DNA from: Puccinellia tenuiflora
Taxonomy: Eukaryota > Streptophyta > Magnoliopsida > Poales > Poaceae
Direction of reading: 5' to 3'
Assembly (NCBI GenBank): GCA_012064385.1
Contig: QRDG01002502.1
Location: 408,512-472,511 of the forward strand
DNA: 64,000 nt
The notes under the pieces were generated by a model. The model ran no database searches. It worked only from the letters and a program-made list of their open reading frames with translations, and was not told the origin of the DNA. Positions 30,778-42,804 of the stretch are shown here, piece by piece. Position numbers and translations under genes: made by a program. Numbering within the stretch: the first letter of the stretch is position 1; every line of letters begins with the position of its first letter.

Positions 30778-33700
30778 ATCTCCCCCATTTTGGTAATTGA
30801 TGACAATCCCTTTTAAGAGGGTTTATATAAAGAATAAAGCATCCTTGCAAGACAAACTAGCAAGGATGCAAAGCGCATTAAAGGCAAATGCAACAAAAGC
30901 ATAAAACCCAAATTCCCTTAAACCCTCTAAACTTCTCCCCCATTGGCATCGATTGCCGAAATGGGAAGAAAAATTTAGAGAGCCAATATAACATGAGTTC
31001 CTCCATAAAGGTGATGACAATCCCTTTTAACAAATAATTAGAGGAAATCAAACTATATTGAGGATCAAAAGATTGCAAAGATATGAAATCATTCGAAACA
31101 TCTCCACAAAGGAGAAAAGCAATCAAAAAGATCCAAAGCGAGAGTTCTAAATAAAAACGGAGAAGCTCCCCAATGTTCATGCACAAAATGAGGAGTGCAC
31201 AAATATGGCATCCTTGCTCCCCCCAAATCACCTAGAACACACAACAAGTGCAAGAGTGCATAAAGCAAAAGCAAATCATAGCACTTGCACAAAAGATGTG
31301 GTTGAGCCATAAGGAGATACCAAATTCAAAAAATTCAACATAAGATAGGCCCAACCGAGATAAACGAAGATCTTTAAAAGGAATGTTCACAAGCTTAGGG
31401 ATACCAATTGGAAATTAAAACCAATTGAAAATGCCAAAAGCTAGTGAGAGCATTTAGCGAATAAAAATCAACATACTCACCATGGTAAGCATGATGTAAA
31501 AGATCGTCAACAAAAACATGAGTGTGCAAAGATACTAATAAACAATGAGACAAGCACTCATGAGATAAATTTGGAGCCACCAAAGAAATATAGATAAAAG
31601 CAAGGTAGCTTAAAAGAAATAAGATACCAACTAAAAGGTGACCCTTCTCATATGTATAGGTTTCTAAGTAGACAAATCATTGATGATATACATCCACAAT
31701 GAAACTTGCACATATGAAATGGTTGATAAAGAAGAGAACAAGGTATCCAAAAGGAAGTCATAAATATACAAACGAGATTATTGCTTAAAAGCATAGCACA
31801 TAACTCAAATTTATCTCATTGTATATAAATGAACTTCAAATATATCAAATGCATTACACATATCACTAAGGGAACAAGTATCACAAGGAAATAATACCAA
31901 TTGAAGAAAAGGTTTTTGCACTTTCATCACAAATATCACAAAGATATACCAAGTGAAGGAAAAAGCCAAAACCACAACAATTGCACATAAAAGCTTTCAT
32001 GCCAAGAAGCAACCTACACAAGGTTGAGACTAGAAAAGTATGCATGGGATAGATACTTGTTACCGAGATGCATTGACGATGAAGAAGATGAGAGTTTGTT
32101 TATCATCAAAGCTTGACTTCGATAATCACACGGTGAGAACACCTTCCTTATGAATGAGGCAAGCATCCAATGCATCTCCATTGTACCTAAAACAAAATTC
32201 AAGCACAAAATGGTTCCCAAACTCATTGGGTCCCATAGTAGTTAGATAAACTACAATATATAGGAAACACTTCACATAAATATGTGCATATAGATATGAA
32301 ATTGAATTTCATGCACATCTTAGCCGATTTAGGATTCGGTGGAGTATCCCCTATATATTGGAGCTAGAAAGACAAACATGCCATATAATATATATATTAA
32401 AGGATATACATAGAAAGTCTTTCAAGAACCACATGAGATAAAATTTGGACAAAAACACCAAGTAAACCAAGAAGAGAGCACACAAAAGTGTGACACAAAA
32501 AGGTTGTCCAAATTATATCAAAATCCAAATCAACACATGATTGAGGAAAAATCAAATCAACAAATGATTGATTCCAAAACACATCAACACATGAAGTGTG
32601 ATATCAATAGGAATCAAATCAAATCAACACATGATCGATAAGACACCAATTGAAAATAAGATACCAACTAGGAGAAAAGATACCAAGAAGAGAATAATAC
32701 TTGACCGAAATCAAGTAAAGAAGGATAAAGCAAAAAGGTGTCAAAACTCCCACAATAAATATCAATTGAAACAAATATCTATGGAGGAGATATTAAATTC
32801 CAATTAATATCAATTGAAGGTACGAAAACAAAAGATAAAGAATCGAAAGCTAATTGAAAGGATCAAATATTGATAGTTATAATAGTGTTCTAAATAAAAG
32901 GGATGCTCTCCCAAGATTCATGTATTATCTTAGATATTTGCATTTGAATAGGAAATGCACGCACAAGGCATCATTACTCTCCATTTTTATTTACAACACT
33001 AAACACTACCGATTGAAAAATAGGAACCTTGCAAGGAACAAAGAAGGCAATAAATGGGGCAAATTAATACAAGAGCCAAAGTGAAGATGATCTACAAAAT
33101 CCACCACAATTACTAGAATCACTTGCCATGGACAAGGAGTATATGGAGATATTTCTCGGTGGTATATAGGAATGATGTTCAAGACCAACTTCACAACAAA
33201 TAAGCATATGGCAAGAGATAAGAATTAAAACGCCATATTTCGAAGAAGGTTTGTTGGTAGTTTCAACTATTCGAACCAACCGGCAAAGCCATGGTTAAAA
33301 TAAGATGAAACAAATGGTTTCTCACAATATATCGAAATGCATATTAGATAAAAAGCACACCAAGCAAACTCACATAAACAAGAACCAAAGGGTAACCACA
33401 AAGGAGAATTGGAACTTGTTTGAGCAAGCATGCCACATAGGAATTAGATATTTTACAATATCAAATCTAAGTGGCAAACCTCAAATGTTCACATTTTTAT
33501 GGGATTGTAGTATGCACATAGCTTATTACTCCCCCATAATGTGATAAACATTTTAACTTAAGCAAGAGGCAAATAGAACTAACTAGAGAAATTAATGGAC
33601 ATTGTAGAAATTGAATTTCTCATGAAAATGACATACCACATAGTAACTAGATAATATTGAAATATCAATACTAGGTGGTGTGCCTCATGTACACACATTT

Positions 33701-33909
33701 TTAGGTTTGTGAGGTGCACAAAGCACATCACTCCCCCAAAATGGGATAGTCCATTAATATCTCAAAGAGCCAATTGAAATCAACACAAGATCCAATAAAG
33801 CTCAACACAAAGTTACACATACATGATACACAACTATCATACATAACCTTGAGTAACAAGACAAGTAAGAAAGTAGCATATCATATACAAACACATGCTA
33901 GGAACAAAA
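30778..33909 (-). mobile_element. E2 internal noncoding 3' region
   Basis: About 3.1 kb that is A-rich on the plus strand and has no protein-like ORF. It contains repeated CTCCCCC blocks (near 30781, 30934, 31219, 33530 and 33731), which on the element sense strand resemble its polypurine tract. Two ~110-bp segments (near 33430-33540 and 33630-33745) are diverged duplicates ending in such a block. Confidence 0.7.
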
Positions 33910-34330
33910 CTAACACATGCAAGGGAGCAAGCAACTTTCAATGAACGTGGAGTTAGTAGCACAAGCATCATTAACATTAGGAACAGAAGAAGACAACATG
34001 ACAAGATCATTATTCAATCTAGCATTTTCCATTTTAAACACTTTATATTTTGCATGAGCATGGTCACGTTCTTTAATGATTTTAGCAATTATATCATTAT
34101 GAGACTTCTCGATAGATTCTAGTTTCTCCTCTAGAGAAGCCCGAGTCTCTTGCTCTTCCTCAAGAGCATCTTCTAACGATGCTTTTTCCATAGCATCATC
34201 TCTCTCGATCTTACCCTTTTCTTCAAGGCTTGCTTCCAAAGCCTCAATAGTTTCCCCGCGCTCAATTACCGTTTCCATAATTTCAAAGAGGATAGCTTGA
34301 GCATTTTTTATTTTTAGGAAGGGCTTTAAG
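33910..34330 (-). pseudogene. E2 coiled-coil segment, probably the C-terminal part of gag
   Basis: A Glu/Lys-rich frame with strong heptad character (METVIERGETIEALEASL, then DALEEEQETRASLEEKLES) runs to 33910. It follows the gag frame after about 100 nt in which the reading frame changes once near 34300. I infer that gag and coiled coil were one protein before a frameshift. No nucleic-acid-binding zinc knuckle is visible. Confidence 0.6.
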
Positions 34331-34381
34331 AATCATTAGACCTTTATTTTGAAGGAGAGCATTAACCTTTTCCATATCATC

Positions 34382-35197
34382 TTATTCATCATTATTATCA
34401 TTATCATTATTATTATCATCACTACTGGAAGATTTAGCCATAAGGCAATGAGTGATGGATGAAGAAGAATAATTAATTTTTGAACTACTCAAGTTCACAT
34501 CTTGTTGCATAGCAAATTGGGTTTCCTCTACATTATTATTCATGCAAGAGTTAGAGGGAACACAAGCATTTCTACCATGGCAACAAGGTAAAGCAAACAT
34601 ATCATCAAGAGATTTATCTAAGAAATTTTTGGATGATATGCAAGGACTATCAACACAAGCATGTATGACATTTGGAGTTCTAGAAGAGTTTAAGTCCAAA
34701 GATGAGTCATTGCAACCAGATAGAGATAAAAGATCATCAAAAATGAGATCACTATCAATATTGCAAAACCTATCACTACTCACCATCACACTAGTTTGTG
34801 GCTTACCACATTTTGGTGTAGTAGACGAAGACGAGAACTCGTCACGGCCGGAGGTGGAGGGAGAGCAATCATCCTCAATAGAGTTGGACACTCCATATTT
34901 ATCTTGAAGCTTGGTCCAAAGCTCATGAGCAACCCGGAGAGGCATGATTGAATCGAAAACTACAACACTCACAAATTTGCAAAACTCATTAGAGGCTAGA
35001 GCATCTAGATATAAGTTTTTCCCATCCTCTAAAGTCATACTTTCATAATCCTTTGGAGGAGAAAAACCTATATCTAAGATACGCTCAATGTTGGGGTCCA
35101 AGACCCGTAAGTGACTAAGCATATGAGTTTTCCAAACATTAAAAATTGTGCCATTAAATATAAACATGGAATTGTGCACTAAATCCCTAGACGACAT
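34382..35197 (-). CDS. E2 gag-like protein (271 aa)
   Basis: The start ATG at 35197 is about 40 nt after the primer-binding site, in the usual place for gag. The N-terminal ~95 residues resemble the copia-type gag region (DUF4219/UBN2-like): FNGTIFNVWKTHMLSHL, then VFDSIMPLRVAHELWTKLQD. The middle is Ser/Asp-rich with scattered Cys but no CCHC knuckle. The C-terminus is an acidic Ser/Asp/Asn tract encoded by a TCA/TTA-type microsatellite (34383-34425). It would form the particle shell protein if expressed. Without pol it can only serve as a structural or parasitic gag. The frame is intact, unlike the gag relics of E3 and E5. Confidence 0.65.
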   Translation of the reverse strand: MSSRDLVHNSMFIFNGTIFNVWKTHMLSHLRVLDPNIERILDIGFSPPKDYESMTLEDGKNLYLDALASNEFCKFVSVVVFDSIMPLRVAHELWTKLQDKYGVSNSIEDDCSPSTSGRDEFSSSSTTPKCGKPQTSVMVSSDRFCNIDSDLIFDDLLSLSGCNDSSLDLNSSRTPNVIHACVDSPCISSKNFLDKSLDDMFALPCCHGRNACVPSNSCMNNNVEETQFAMQQDVNLSSSKINYSSSSITHCLMAKSSSSDDNNNDNDNNDE

Positions 35198-35237
35198 CTT
35201 TACTCTCTAGGCAGTAAATCCAAACAAGAGAGACGAG

Positions 35238-35249
35238 GCTCTGATGCCA
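35238..35249 (-). other. E2 primer-binding site
   Basis: On the minus strand TGGCATCAGAGC follows the 5' LTR after 2 nt. It has one mismatch to the methionine tRNA site TGGTATCAGAGC seen in E1, E4 and E6. Confidence 0.8.
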
Positions 35250-35251
35250 AG

Positions 35252-37688
35252 TGAAAGAACAAACGATGTCCCGGATGTCGCCTAGGGGGGGGTGAATAGG
35301 AGATTAACACCTTTTCTAATTAGGGGCTTGATAATTGTGGAATAAAACTATGTGTTTAAATTAAAAAGCCAACAACCTAATATTCTAGGTTCACCTATGT
35401 GCACCAACAACTTATGCTAAGCAATTCAAGCAACAAGGTGATAGCAAGATATGAACTTCAAGCACGAAGGCTATCACAATGTAAATTGCATAAGTAAAGC
35501 TCGGGTATAGGAATAACCGAGACACGCGGAGACGAGGATGTATCCCCGAGTTCCTCCTTGTTAAGGGAGTACGTCTCGTTGCAGGGGAGTGAGCTCGTCA
35601 CAAGAGGCCTACTCAAGATGCCACAAAGGCCTCACCCTATTTTCCGATGAACCTCACCCAAGGGATTGGTTCACCTTCCACTATCGGAATCCTTCGAGGC
35701 GGATTCCGGAGCCCTTTTACAAATTTCTTGGGGCACACACCCACAACTCAATTGGGGGCTCCCAAATTGTGCCGAAGCTTCACAACCGAAGTCTTCACGG
35801 CACCTCCAACCGTCCAGGGTACACAATGCACCCAAGAGGCGCAAGCTCTTGGGAATATAATGCACCCAAGAGTAACAAGCTTCTCAACTTCGATCTTCAC
35901 GTATCACCATGGAGAGAGCAACCCGATGCAACTAATGCAAAAGGCAAGAACACACTAAGTGGTCAAATCCTTCACTCTCAAATTCCAACCAAAGCAACTA
36001 ATGCTATGGAGGGAATAAGAGAGGAAGAACAAAGGGGAAGAACACAAAGCAACCCCAAAATCTAGATCCCACAAGTTCCCCTCACTTAGAAGAGATTTTG
36101 ATTGGTGGAAGTGTAGATCTAGATCTCCTCTCTTGAATCCCTAAGTTTGGGCAAGAATCATTGGAGGGATTGAGAGGAATCAAGCTCACAAGTTTGCAAC
36201 AATGGAGGAGAGAGGAAATGAGCTGAGCAAAGTGAGCAACCAGGTTTTGGGGAAGAAGGAGGCTTTTTATAGCCTCCCCCAAAAACTAGCCGTTGGAGCC
36301 TTTTCAGACCGGAGACTCCGGTCAAAGTGAGCCGGAGACTCCGGCCTGGGCCGGACAATCCGCCAGGCTCCAGGCACTTCGGGTCATCGGGGCAGGCCGG
36401 ATATTCCGGTCCAGAGGGCCGGAGACTCCGGACAACCTCCGGTGTCCCTCCGGACCCCTATCCAGTACCGCCCCACAAAGAGGCAAAGAGCTGAGAAAAA
36501 CCTGGGGCCGGAGATTCCGGGTCCCTTGGGCCGGAGACTCCGGTGGGCCGGAGACTCCGGTCCATCTCCGGGGTACCTCCGGACCCCAGTCCAGTACCGC
36601 ACCACACAAACTCATTCGGCAGCGAAAATCAGGAGACCGGAGACTCCGGGTCCTTTGGGGCGGAGACTCCGGTGTGAACCGGAGACTCCGGACCATCTCC
36701 GGGGTAGATCAAACAGTAAAATCAGAACCCCATAACTTTTGCAAATGAACTCCGTTTTCGATAATCTTGGACTCGATGGAATCGTCACAACGAGCACAAC
36801 AAGATTATGCATAGAAACATCATTGTCCAACAATATATTGTAAACACCAAAGGGGAAAGGATCAACCTCAATTTCGCAAACCGGAAATGACATATCTTTA
36901 GCAAATGAAGTCCAAAAGAGATGAAACCACTTTTGTTGTAAAGAGGACGACAAATGCAACCTTTGTAAATGACAAACAAGCAAAGGAGGTTTTGCAAAGA
37001 AATGGAAGAGAGAAATATTCCGCACGGATGAACCGGCACAATCTCCAATACCGAAAATGCAATAGGGGACACATAAGGAAACCGTTTTCGGTGAACTTAG
37101 CCATGTCATGACAAGCACAACAAGCACCAAGACCACACCATGATAAGAGCCAAATAAGAACAAATAAAGATGATTGCCAAAAAATGCAAGGATGCAAAGG
37201 GTTGAGCTCTCCACGAACGAGACGATCAAGATACTCGGTCGAGAGCCCCTCTTGATAGTACGGCTATCTATCCTATAACCCGGTCTCTCAACTAACATCA
37301 TGAGACCGGTAAAATAAAAGCCCTATCAAGATCATACCTTTGCCTTGCGCATTAATCCACTTGAGGTCGATGAAGACGCTCTTCATCTCCTCAAGACGAA
37401 CCACCTTTCTTGATTGCGCTTCGCTTGGTGAAGAATCACATGATGCTCCCCCATACACCAAGATGAGGAAAGCACTCTTCGGCATATCTTCACTTGGACT
37501 TGAGTGTCGATCAACCCGCACTTAGCCTTGATCAACACAAATCTTTTCTTCCCTTAACCTTGATTCCAACAAATGGAGATCAAGCAACTCAAAGGACACA
37601 CCTACAAATATAGCTCAATACAAACATTAGTCCATAGAGATTGTCATTAATTACCAAAACCACACATGGGGGCAACCATGCACTTTCA
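35252..37688 (-). repeat. E2 5' LTR (2437 bp), intact
   Basis: It runs from TGAAAGAACAAACGATGTCC to CATGCACTTTCA on the plus strand. The minus-strand TATAAAAA at 36264-36271 separates a ~1.4-kb U3 (towards 37688) from R/U5 (towards 35252). Confidence 0.92.
36303..36710. promoter_or_regulatory. Cluster of CCGGAG-A-CTCCGG inverted repeats, E2 5' LTR
   Basis: Roughly eight CGGAGACTCCGG cores, plus CCGGAGATTCCGG and CCGGATATTCCGG variants, are packed into 400 bp. The cluster starts about 30 bp upstream of the minus-strand TATA box, that is, in promoter-proximal U3. Confidence 0.85.
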
Positions 37689-38021
37689 GTTCTCTCATAA
37701 AATCCCACCCTCCTCACCCTTTTCGTGCGGCGGGGCGTTGGTCGACGGTTGCGACGGCGGCGGTGACGTATCTCTGGGCGGTGTCGACGGTGGCGGCTTG
37801 GCGGCGGAGGCACAACTCGGATACAGTTCAGGCGAGGGGACTGGTTGCTGGGGAACTCCTCTTCAGCGGTAAAATCCCAAACTCCCTCCCTGTCCCGTGT
37901 ATCATTGGTGGCGAGGCGGCGTTGGCGACGGCACGATCTGAGTAATTTGGGCACCCAAATAGCCGAATTTTTCTCAGATCGTAGTTCAGTAGGTTGTGAC
38001 GCACCTTGCGCCGTGACATCA

Positions 38022-38813
38022 CCTTCTGAAGATACGGACCTCCTCGAGCTCAAATCGTTGCAGCTGGATATTAAAGCCTTGCAGAACGCACGGGATGAAG
38101 ATCGAGCTGAGTTCTTCGAAAAATTCACAGCAGGTGCAGTCCAACTTCGACACAATACAAGAAAATCTAGCATCCGTGCAAGAAAGTTTGAACAGGTTCT
38201 TCGCACCAAACAACAAAAGCTCGACCCCGGCAGCAGCGGAAAAGGGCCAACTCAATGCTGAAGTGACACCAGGACAGGGCAGTAGTGTCCAGCAAAATCC
38301 TCCCAATGGCCCTGGCAATGTTGTGCACCAAGTTGGCACGGCAGTGTTGCAGGATAACTACGGTAGAGAACTGAACCTAGACGGTACTCAGCGTGTTCCT
38401 TACAGACACCCTAACTTCAACGTACCACCACAACAAGTGCAGCGCGAGGAACAGATGGGACACCAACCAATACATGCGGTTAACTTGGAGCAGGAAGAGG
38501 AGGTATTTGATGGCAGAAGGACTAGAATCAGGCCTCAGCCTCAGGGAGAAGTATGAAGAGCACAATTGGCAGTTAAACCGGCAAAGTTCAATATCCCTGA
38601 ATTTGATGGACAGGATGCAGACTCATGGATCCAACAAGTGGAACAATACTTTGATGCCAGTCGAACTCCAATTGAACAGAGAACTGAATTTGCAGCATCT
38701 TATTTAAAGGGCACTGCATTGCAATGGTGGAGAGGTACCAGTTTCAGTGCTGCAACACTTCCTTGGTTTCGTTTCTGTGGCCTTATAGCTGATCATTTTG
38801 CTGGTGTGACAAT
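38022..38813 (+). pseudogene. E1 gag, 5' portion (interrupted by E5)
   Basis: A Ty3-gypsy gag. The N-terminal part has a helical, charged segment (LLELKSLQLDIKALQNARDE) and, after a frame change near 38120, FDTIQENLASVQESLNRFF. An in-frame stop lies at 38554-38556. The conserved retrotransposon gag domain follows: PAKFNIPEFDGQDADSWIQQ, then AASYLKGTALQWWRG. The reading continues to the E5 target ACAAT and resumes at 57964 (FHALTQTTTV) before ending near 58036. Both the stop and the frame change predate or are independent of the E5 insertion. Non-functional. Confidence 0.8.
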
Positions 38814-39735
38814 TGTAGGGTTCGTTGCATAGAAAACAAAAAAAATTCCTACGAAACAGGCGGAAGAAACCCAACGGATCTAGATCTATTAGACGAAGGT
38901 AGCGAAGATGAGATCCAATCTCTTACCCTCAAAGAACGAACAAAGCCTTTTGTCGATGCAGGGGTTGGTCTGTCGATCCCCGCAACTAGACTCATCTAGT
39001 CGCGAGGAGATGTATTATCCGATCCGAGATCCAATCCGATGGAGCACCGCATGAGCAGCACCTCCGCGGTATCCACACGTACAGCTCGATGAAGACTTCC
39101 TCTCCTTGATCCCGCAAGTGAGGAGGAAGTGGCTCGTGAGATCCCAGCAGCACGACGGCGTGGTGGTGGATATGGTGGAGGTTTTCCCGTGGACAGGGCT
39201 TCGCCAAGCCGTGTACGAGAGAGAGGAGGGAGGAGAGGGGTGGTGCGGCTAGGGTATGGGGTACCACGCCCCAGCCCTCCCCTCCTCTTTATATAGGCGT
39301 GGGGGGGGGGCTGCCTTGGCCCCTCCTCCAAGCCCTAGGGCCGGCGGCTTGAGGGAACTTGTTCCCCAAGTCAGCCCCCTAGGGTTTTGGGTGCCTCCCA
39401 TGGGCCAGCCGCATGGGCCTTTAGGGAGAGGGTGCGGCCAGCCCAAGTGGGCTGCTGCACCTCCCCTCGGTCCATGTGGGCCTTCTAGGTTCGTGGCCCC
39501 CCAAGGTGGGGCCCTTCGGAACCTTCTAGAATCTTCCGGTACCCTGCCGGAATTTTCCCGAACTTTTTCGGAACCCTGGAAACCACTTTCCTTATATGAA
39601 ACTTTATCTCTGGACTCTTCCGGAGCTCCTCGTGATGTCTAGGATCTCATCTGAGACTCCGAATCAATATTCATTCGCACCATCAAATATCTCAAGCCCT
39701 AGCTACATCGGAGCCTTAAGTGTGTGACCCTACGG
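38814..39735 (-). repeat. E5 3' LTR, first part
   Basis: It starts TGTAGGGTTCGTTGCATAG and matches 56212-57129 of the E5 5' LTR. The minus-strand TATATAAA is at 39288-39295. It ends at the E6 target TACGG (39731-39735). Confidence 0.92.
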
Positions 39736-40351
39736 TGTGGCGCCCTCGCTTAGAAAAGCAAGACCACATCGTAAAATATGCTATTCCCTGGATCGAGTAC
39801 GGATAGCAATTCACAAATAGATGTAATATCATGCATCAATGTCAAATAATTATTACATCGCAAGATCCATAAATAAAATATTCTTTACAAATTGCATAGC
39901 CAAAGGCTAGCTTGAATGCAAAGTTTTAGCAACGGAAACATAAGTAGCATAGAGAGCTTCATCATCTTCATGTGCCACTGGCATACATGTTGGTTGCAAG
40001 CTCGAAAAGTAGACGTCCTCACTCGTCATCGTAAAAACCTGCAACATTAACGTTGCAGGCCAGGGAATTTGGGTCAATACCTTGTGACAGGCCGGCAAGT
40101 GATACTTTGGTGGAATATAAAATGGCAAGTCTAAATCTATATGCATGTTTGGCTGGTGGAGTTAAAGGCTGTTGCATAAAGCAAATTTTGTCCTACTTTT
40201 CATAAAATAATTCTTTCTCAAATAAGAATATGAGACACACCCATGGAACGCATCCAAGGTCTCATTTACCCGTGTTCACCCATCAAATTTTATTTATGAA
40301 ATTGGAATGAGGAGATTTTCCATCGACATCCTTGTCCAGCTGCTCAGAATT

Positions 40352-40402
40352 GTCCGTAACCGGGGACACGGCTATGATCATAGTTTTACTACTCTCGAGA
40401 GT
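40352..40402 (-). promoter_or_regulatory. Palindrome/hairpin module, E6 3' LTR
   Basis: On the minus strand the parts are the 12-bp palindrome ACTCTCGAGAGT (40402-40391), a 7-nt spacer, the 12-bp palindrome CTATGATCATAG (40383-40372), CCGT, and GTCC-CCGGTTAC-GGAC (40367-40352). The order and spacing match E4 and E8, while both palindromes have different sequences. Confidence 0.75.
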
Positions 40403-41419
40403 TTGTGGCACTTTCCCCACTAGACTCGATCAACCCATTCCATCCTTAACCCTCATTTAGTGAAAAGGAAAGGAGAAGACCAAGACGAGACTTTTCAGAA
40501 GTACTTTCCCGTGGTACTACTAGCAAGATCACCGTCCACCTACCCCGCTACATCTTCAGATCTCGCTGACCCAGGTCCATACAACTTACTCCGTCAAGAC
40601 AGAGCCCATATGACTAGTGGCTGCATTGGAAGCAATCTAAATGCAGAGTGACATCGAATCTCTTTGTTCCTGGGTGGCCGTTCACAAGTGCACGTACTCA
40701 GGTACCCGCAGAACTGGGCCTGAGCAGCCACTCAACTTTAACCCACCAATAGAGCAAACCAATTGCCACCCAGGTAGTTCATTAACTTAGTAGAGTTTGT
40801 ATCCTTTCGTACTACAATAAAACATTTCAGCATAGCAGTTCTAACTTCTACCAAGTGAATGGGTTCCTAAATCAACAGGAATAAAGGGAGGTATACTAAA
40901 CAGGTCTGCATAACCTATCATGCAAACTACCAAGATAATCTATAATGCAATAACAAAATAGTAGTTCCTTCATGAGCTTGTGTATACACTTGCCTTTTCG
41001 AACTAGTCGTTGCTCACATACTCTTTCGACGTAGAATGTTGCTTTCGATCTAAACATTGCAAAGAAACAACAATCAACAACAATACAACATTCAAGTAAA
41101 ACAAACATGAGGACAAACAAGGATGGCAACAAGGATAACTAGGTTGGTGGTACAAGTTCAACACATGATCAAATCTGCAAAATGAATCAGATAATTGGGT
41201 TTAGGATTTTCGTTTGTGGTCAATATGAGAATGAGATTGCTCACCCAAAGCGAATGAATGTCGTTGTAGACGGGGAGAAAGATGTCCACGACACATGATG
41301 TAGACGGGTAGTTGATGTAGAATATCACACATGACCTCCGGGAAGTAGTCGATGTCGTGGAAGTAGCCAAAGTAGTCATACTCGGTTCATCGTCGTACGA
41401 CACCGTTAGTCGTTCACGG

Positions 41420-42240
41420 TCATCGTGGAAGAATTTGGCGGCTCCGGTCTTCGGGGTTTAAGGAGTTCACGGTGTCTTACACGGAGAAGTCGTCAGGTTT
41501 CACGACGGGTTGGGAGCGGGTTCACGATGGGAACATCCGGGTTCATAGCACCGGGAGGAAAACACGACGGAACGCATACGGAGACGGACACCGGGAACGA
41601 GACACGTCGGCAACGGTCGGAGCACGGAGGCATTCACGACATGGAAAACACACACGACGGGGACAAACAGATGCACGGTGGGGACGAAGACAACAAGACA
41701 TCGGGTACGGAGGGCACACGGAGACGACACATACGGATGCACGGACGGAGACGAATGGTCGGAAGCACGACGGACACGGAGGTGGTCGTCGGGTCGGCTT
41801 CATGACGGGGACGTCGGGGAAGGAACACGACACGACATCGAGGCGGAAAAATGACATGGTAGATTTTGGTGTCGGGTTGCTGTACACGAGGCGGACACGA
41901 CGTGGAGGCACGTCGGGAGCAGAACACGACGGCGGCAACGGGGACGGACGAGCTCGGGTCGGAGCGGAGGCGCGTGGCAACGGAAGAAGTCCACGGCCGG
42001 AGCGGGGACGGGTTGGCGCTTCACGACGGAAAAGAGACACACGACGGGAACAGCCGGCCATGCACGGAGGCAAGCGTCGAGGACGGGCAGCACGCACGAC
42101 ATGGAGCCGTCGGGAGACACAGCAGCACGGAGACGGGGAACCGAGGCTGCACGACACGGAGACAACATCGGGGAACACGACAACGGCGCACCGGAGACGG
42201 ACACGGGACGCTGACGTCTTGCAGGAATTTCATCGAACAC
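41420..42240. repeat. T-poor ACG/GAC-rich low-complexity block, E6 3' LTR
   Basis: About 0.8 kb dominated by ACACGACGG, GGAGACGG and ACGACGG words with few T residues on the plus strand. All stop codons need T, so long spurious plus-strand ORFs arise. The duplicate is at about 47010-47820. Confidence 0.75.
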
Positions 42241-42749
42241 GTTGCGGGTAGAGGACGTTGGGCAGGAGACGAACAGGCAACCGCTGCAGGTGGAGGTGGC
42301 CGGCTCGGGAGGCAGCGAGGAGGTGGAGAGGAGGGACAGAGTGGCGCGGCTGGCCGGAGGGAGGTGGCCGGAGATGGCCGGAGGAGCTTGGGTGGTGGCG
42401 GCCATGGCTTACTGGAGCGGAGGAGAGGCGCGGGTCGGAGGCGAGCTCGGGAACTGGAGGACGCGAGGCAGCTTGACCGGAGGGAGGGCGAAGGCGAGGC
42501 CGGAGGTCGGCGGCGCGACGAGAAGGAGCCGGGCCGGCGAGGAGCAGCCGGGGAGGCCGGAATCGACGGAAAAATGGTGGCGGCCGAACAAACTCCGGCG
42601 AGAAAATCCGACGGCCTGGGGGTGTATTGGAGGGGGCTTTTGGGGGGAAACGGAAGAGGACATCGAGAGCTTTCGGTAGAAACAAACGGCGCTCGATTTG
42701 GTGGAGTAACTCGCCGGGAATCAAGGAGAGAAGGGAGAGCCATTAATCT

Positions 42750-42804
42750 GTAACGTACGTACGTTACCAAGGTTGAAGACAGTGATGACGTCAGCATGAC
42801 GTCA
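42750..42804. promoter_or_regulatory. 18-bp palindrome and paired TGACGTCA sites, E6 3' LTR
   Basis: GTAACGTACGTACGTTAC (42750-42767) is a perfect palindrome. TGACGTCA occurs at 42786-42793 and 42797-42804, 3 bp apart. TGACGTCA is a known plant bZIP (TGA/as-1-type) recognition sequence. The sites fall between the AT-rich U3-like part and the GC-rich part of the LTR. Confidence 0.7.

Larger units (their letters stand above)
16469..37688 (-). mobile_element. E2: LTR retrotransposon with copia-type gag and no pol
   Basis: The TSD GTTCT occurs at 16464-16468 and 37689-37693, in the E1 leader. LTRs are TGAAAG…CTTTCA, about 2.43 kb. The element is minus-oriented: its 5' LTR is 35252-37688. A TGGCATCAGAGC primer site is read from 35249 to 35238 (one mismatch to the methionine tRNA site). 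The polypurine tract AAAATGGGGGAGAT is read from 30791 to 30778. The 3' LTR is split by E3 (16469-16879 and 28769-30777). The interior (30778-35251, 4.47 kb) has only a gag-like frame plus a coiled-coil frame; the remaining ~3.1 kb is A-rich and noncoding, so E2 is non-autonomous. I assign it to the copia side on gag resemblance only. Confidence 0.85.

Noticed and set aside
42021..42797. Pro/Ser/Arg-rich 258-codon minus-strand ORF in the E6 3' LTR
   Set aside because: Low-complexity leader-like sequence without a domain. It is preserved in the other LTR only because the LTRs are recent copies. It is on the element sense strand, so not impossible, but unsupported.
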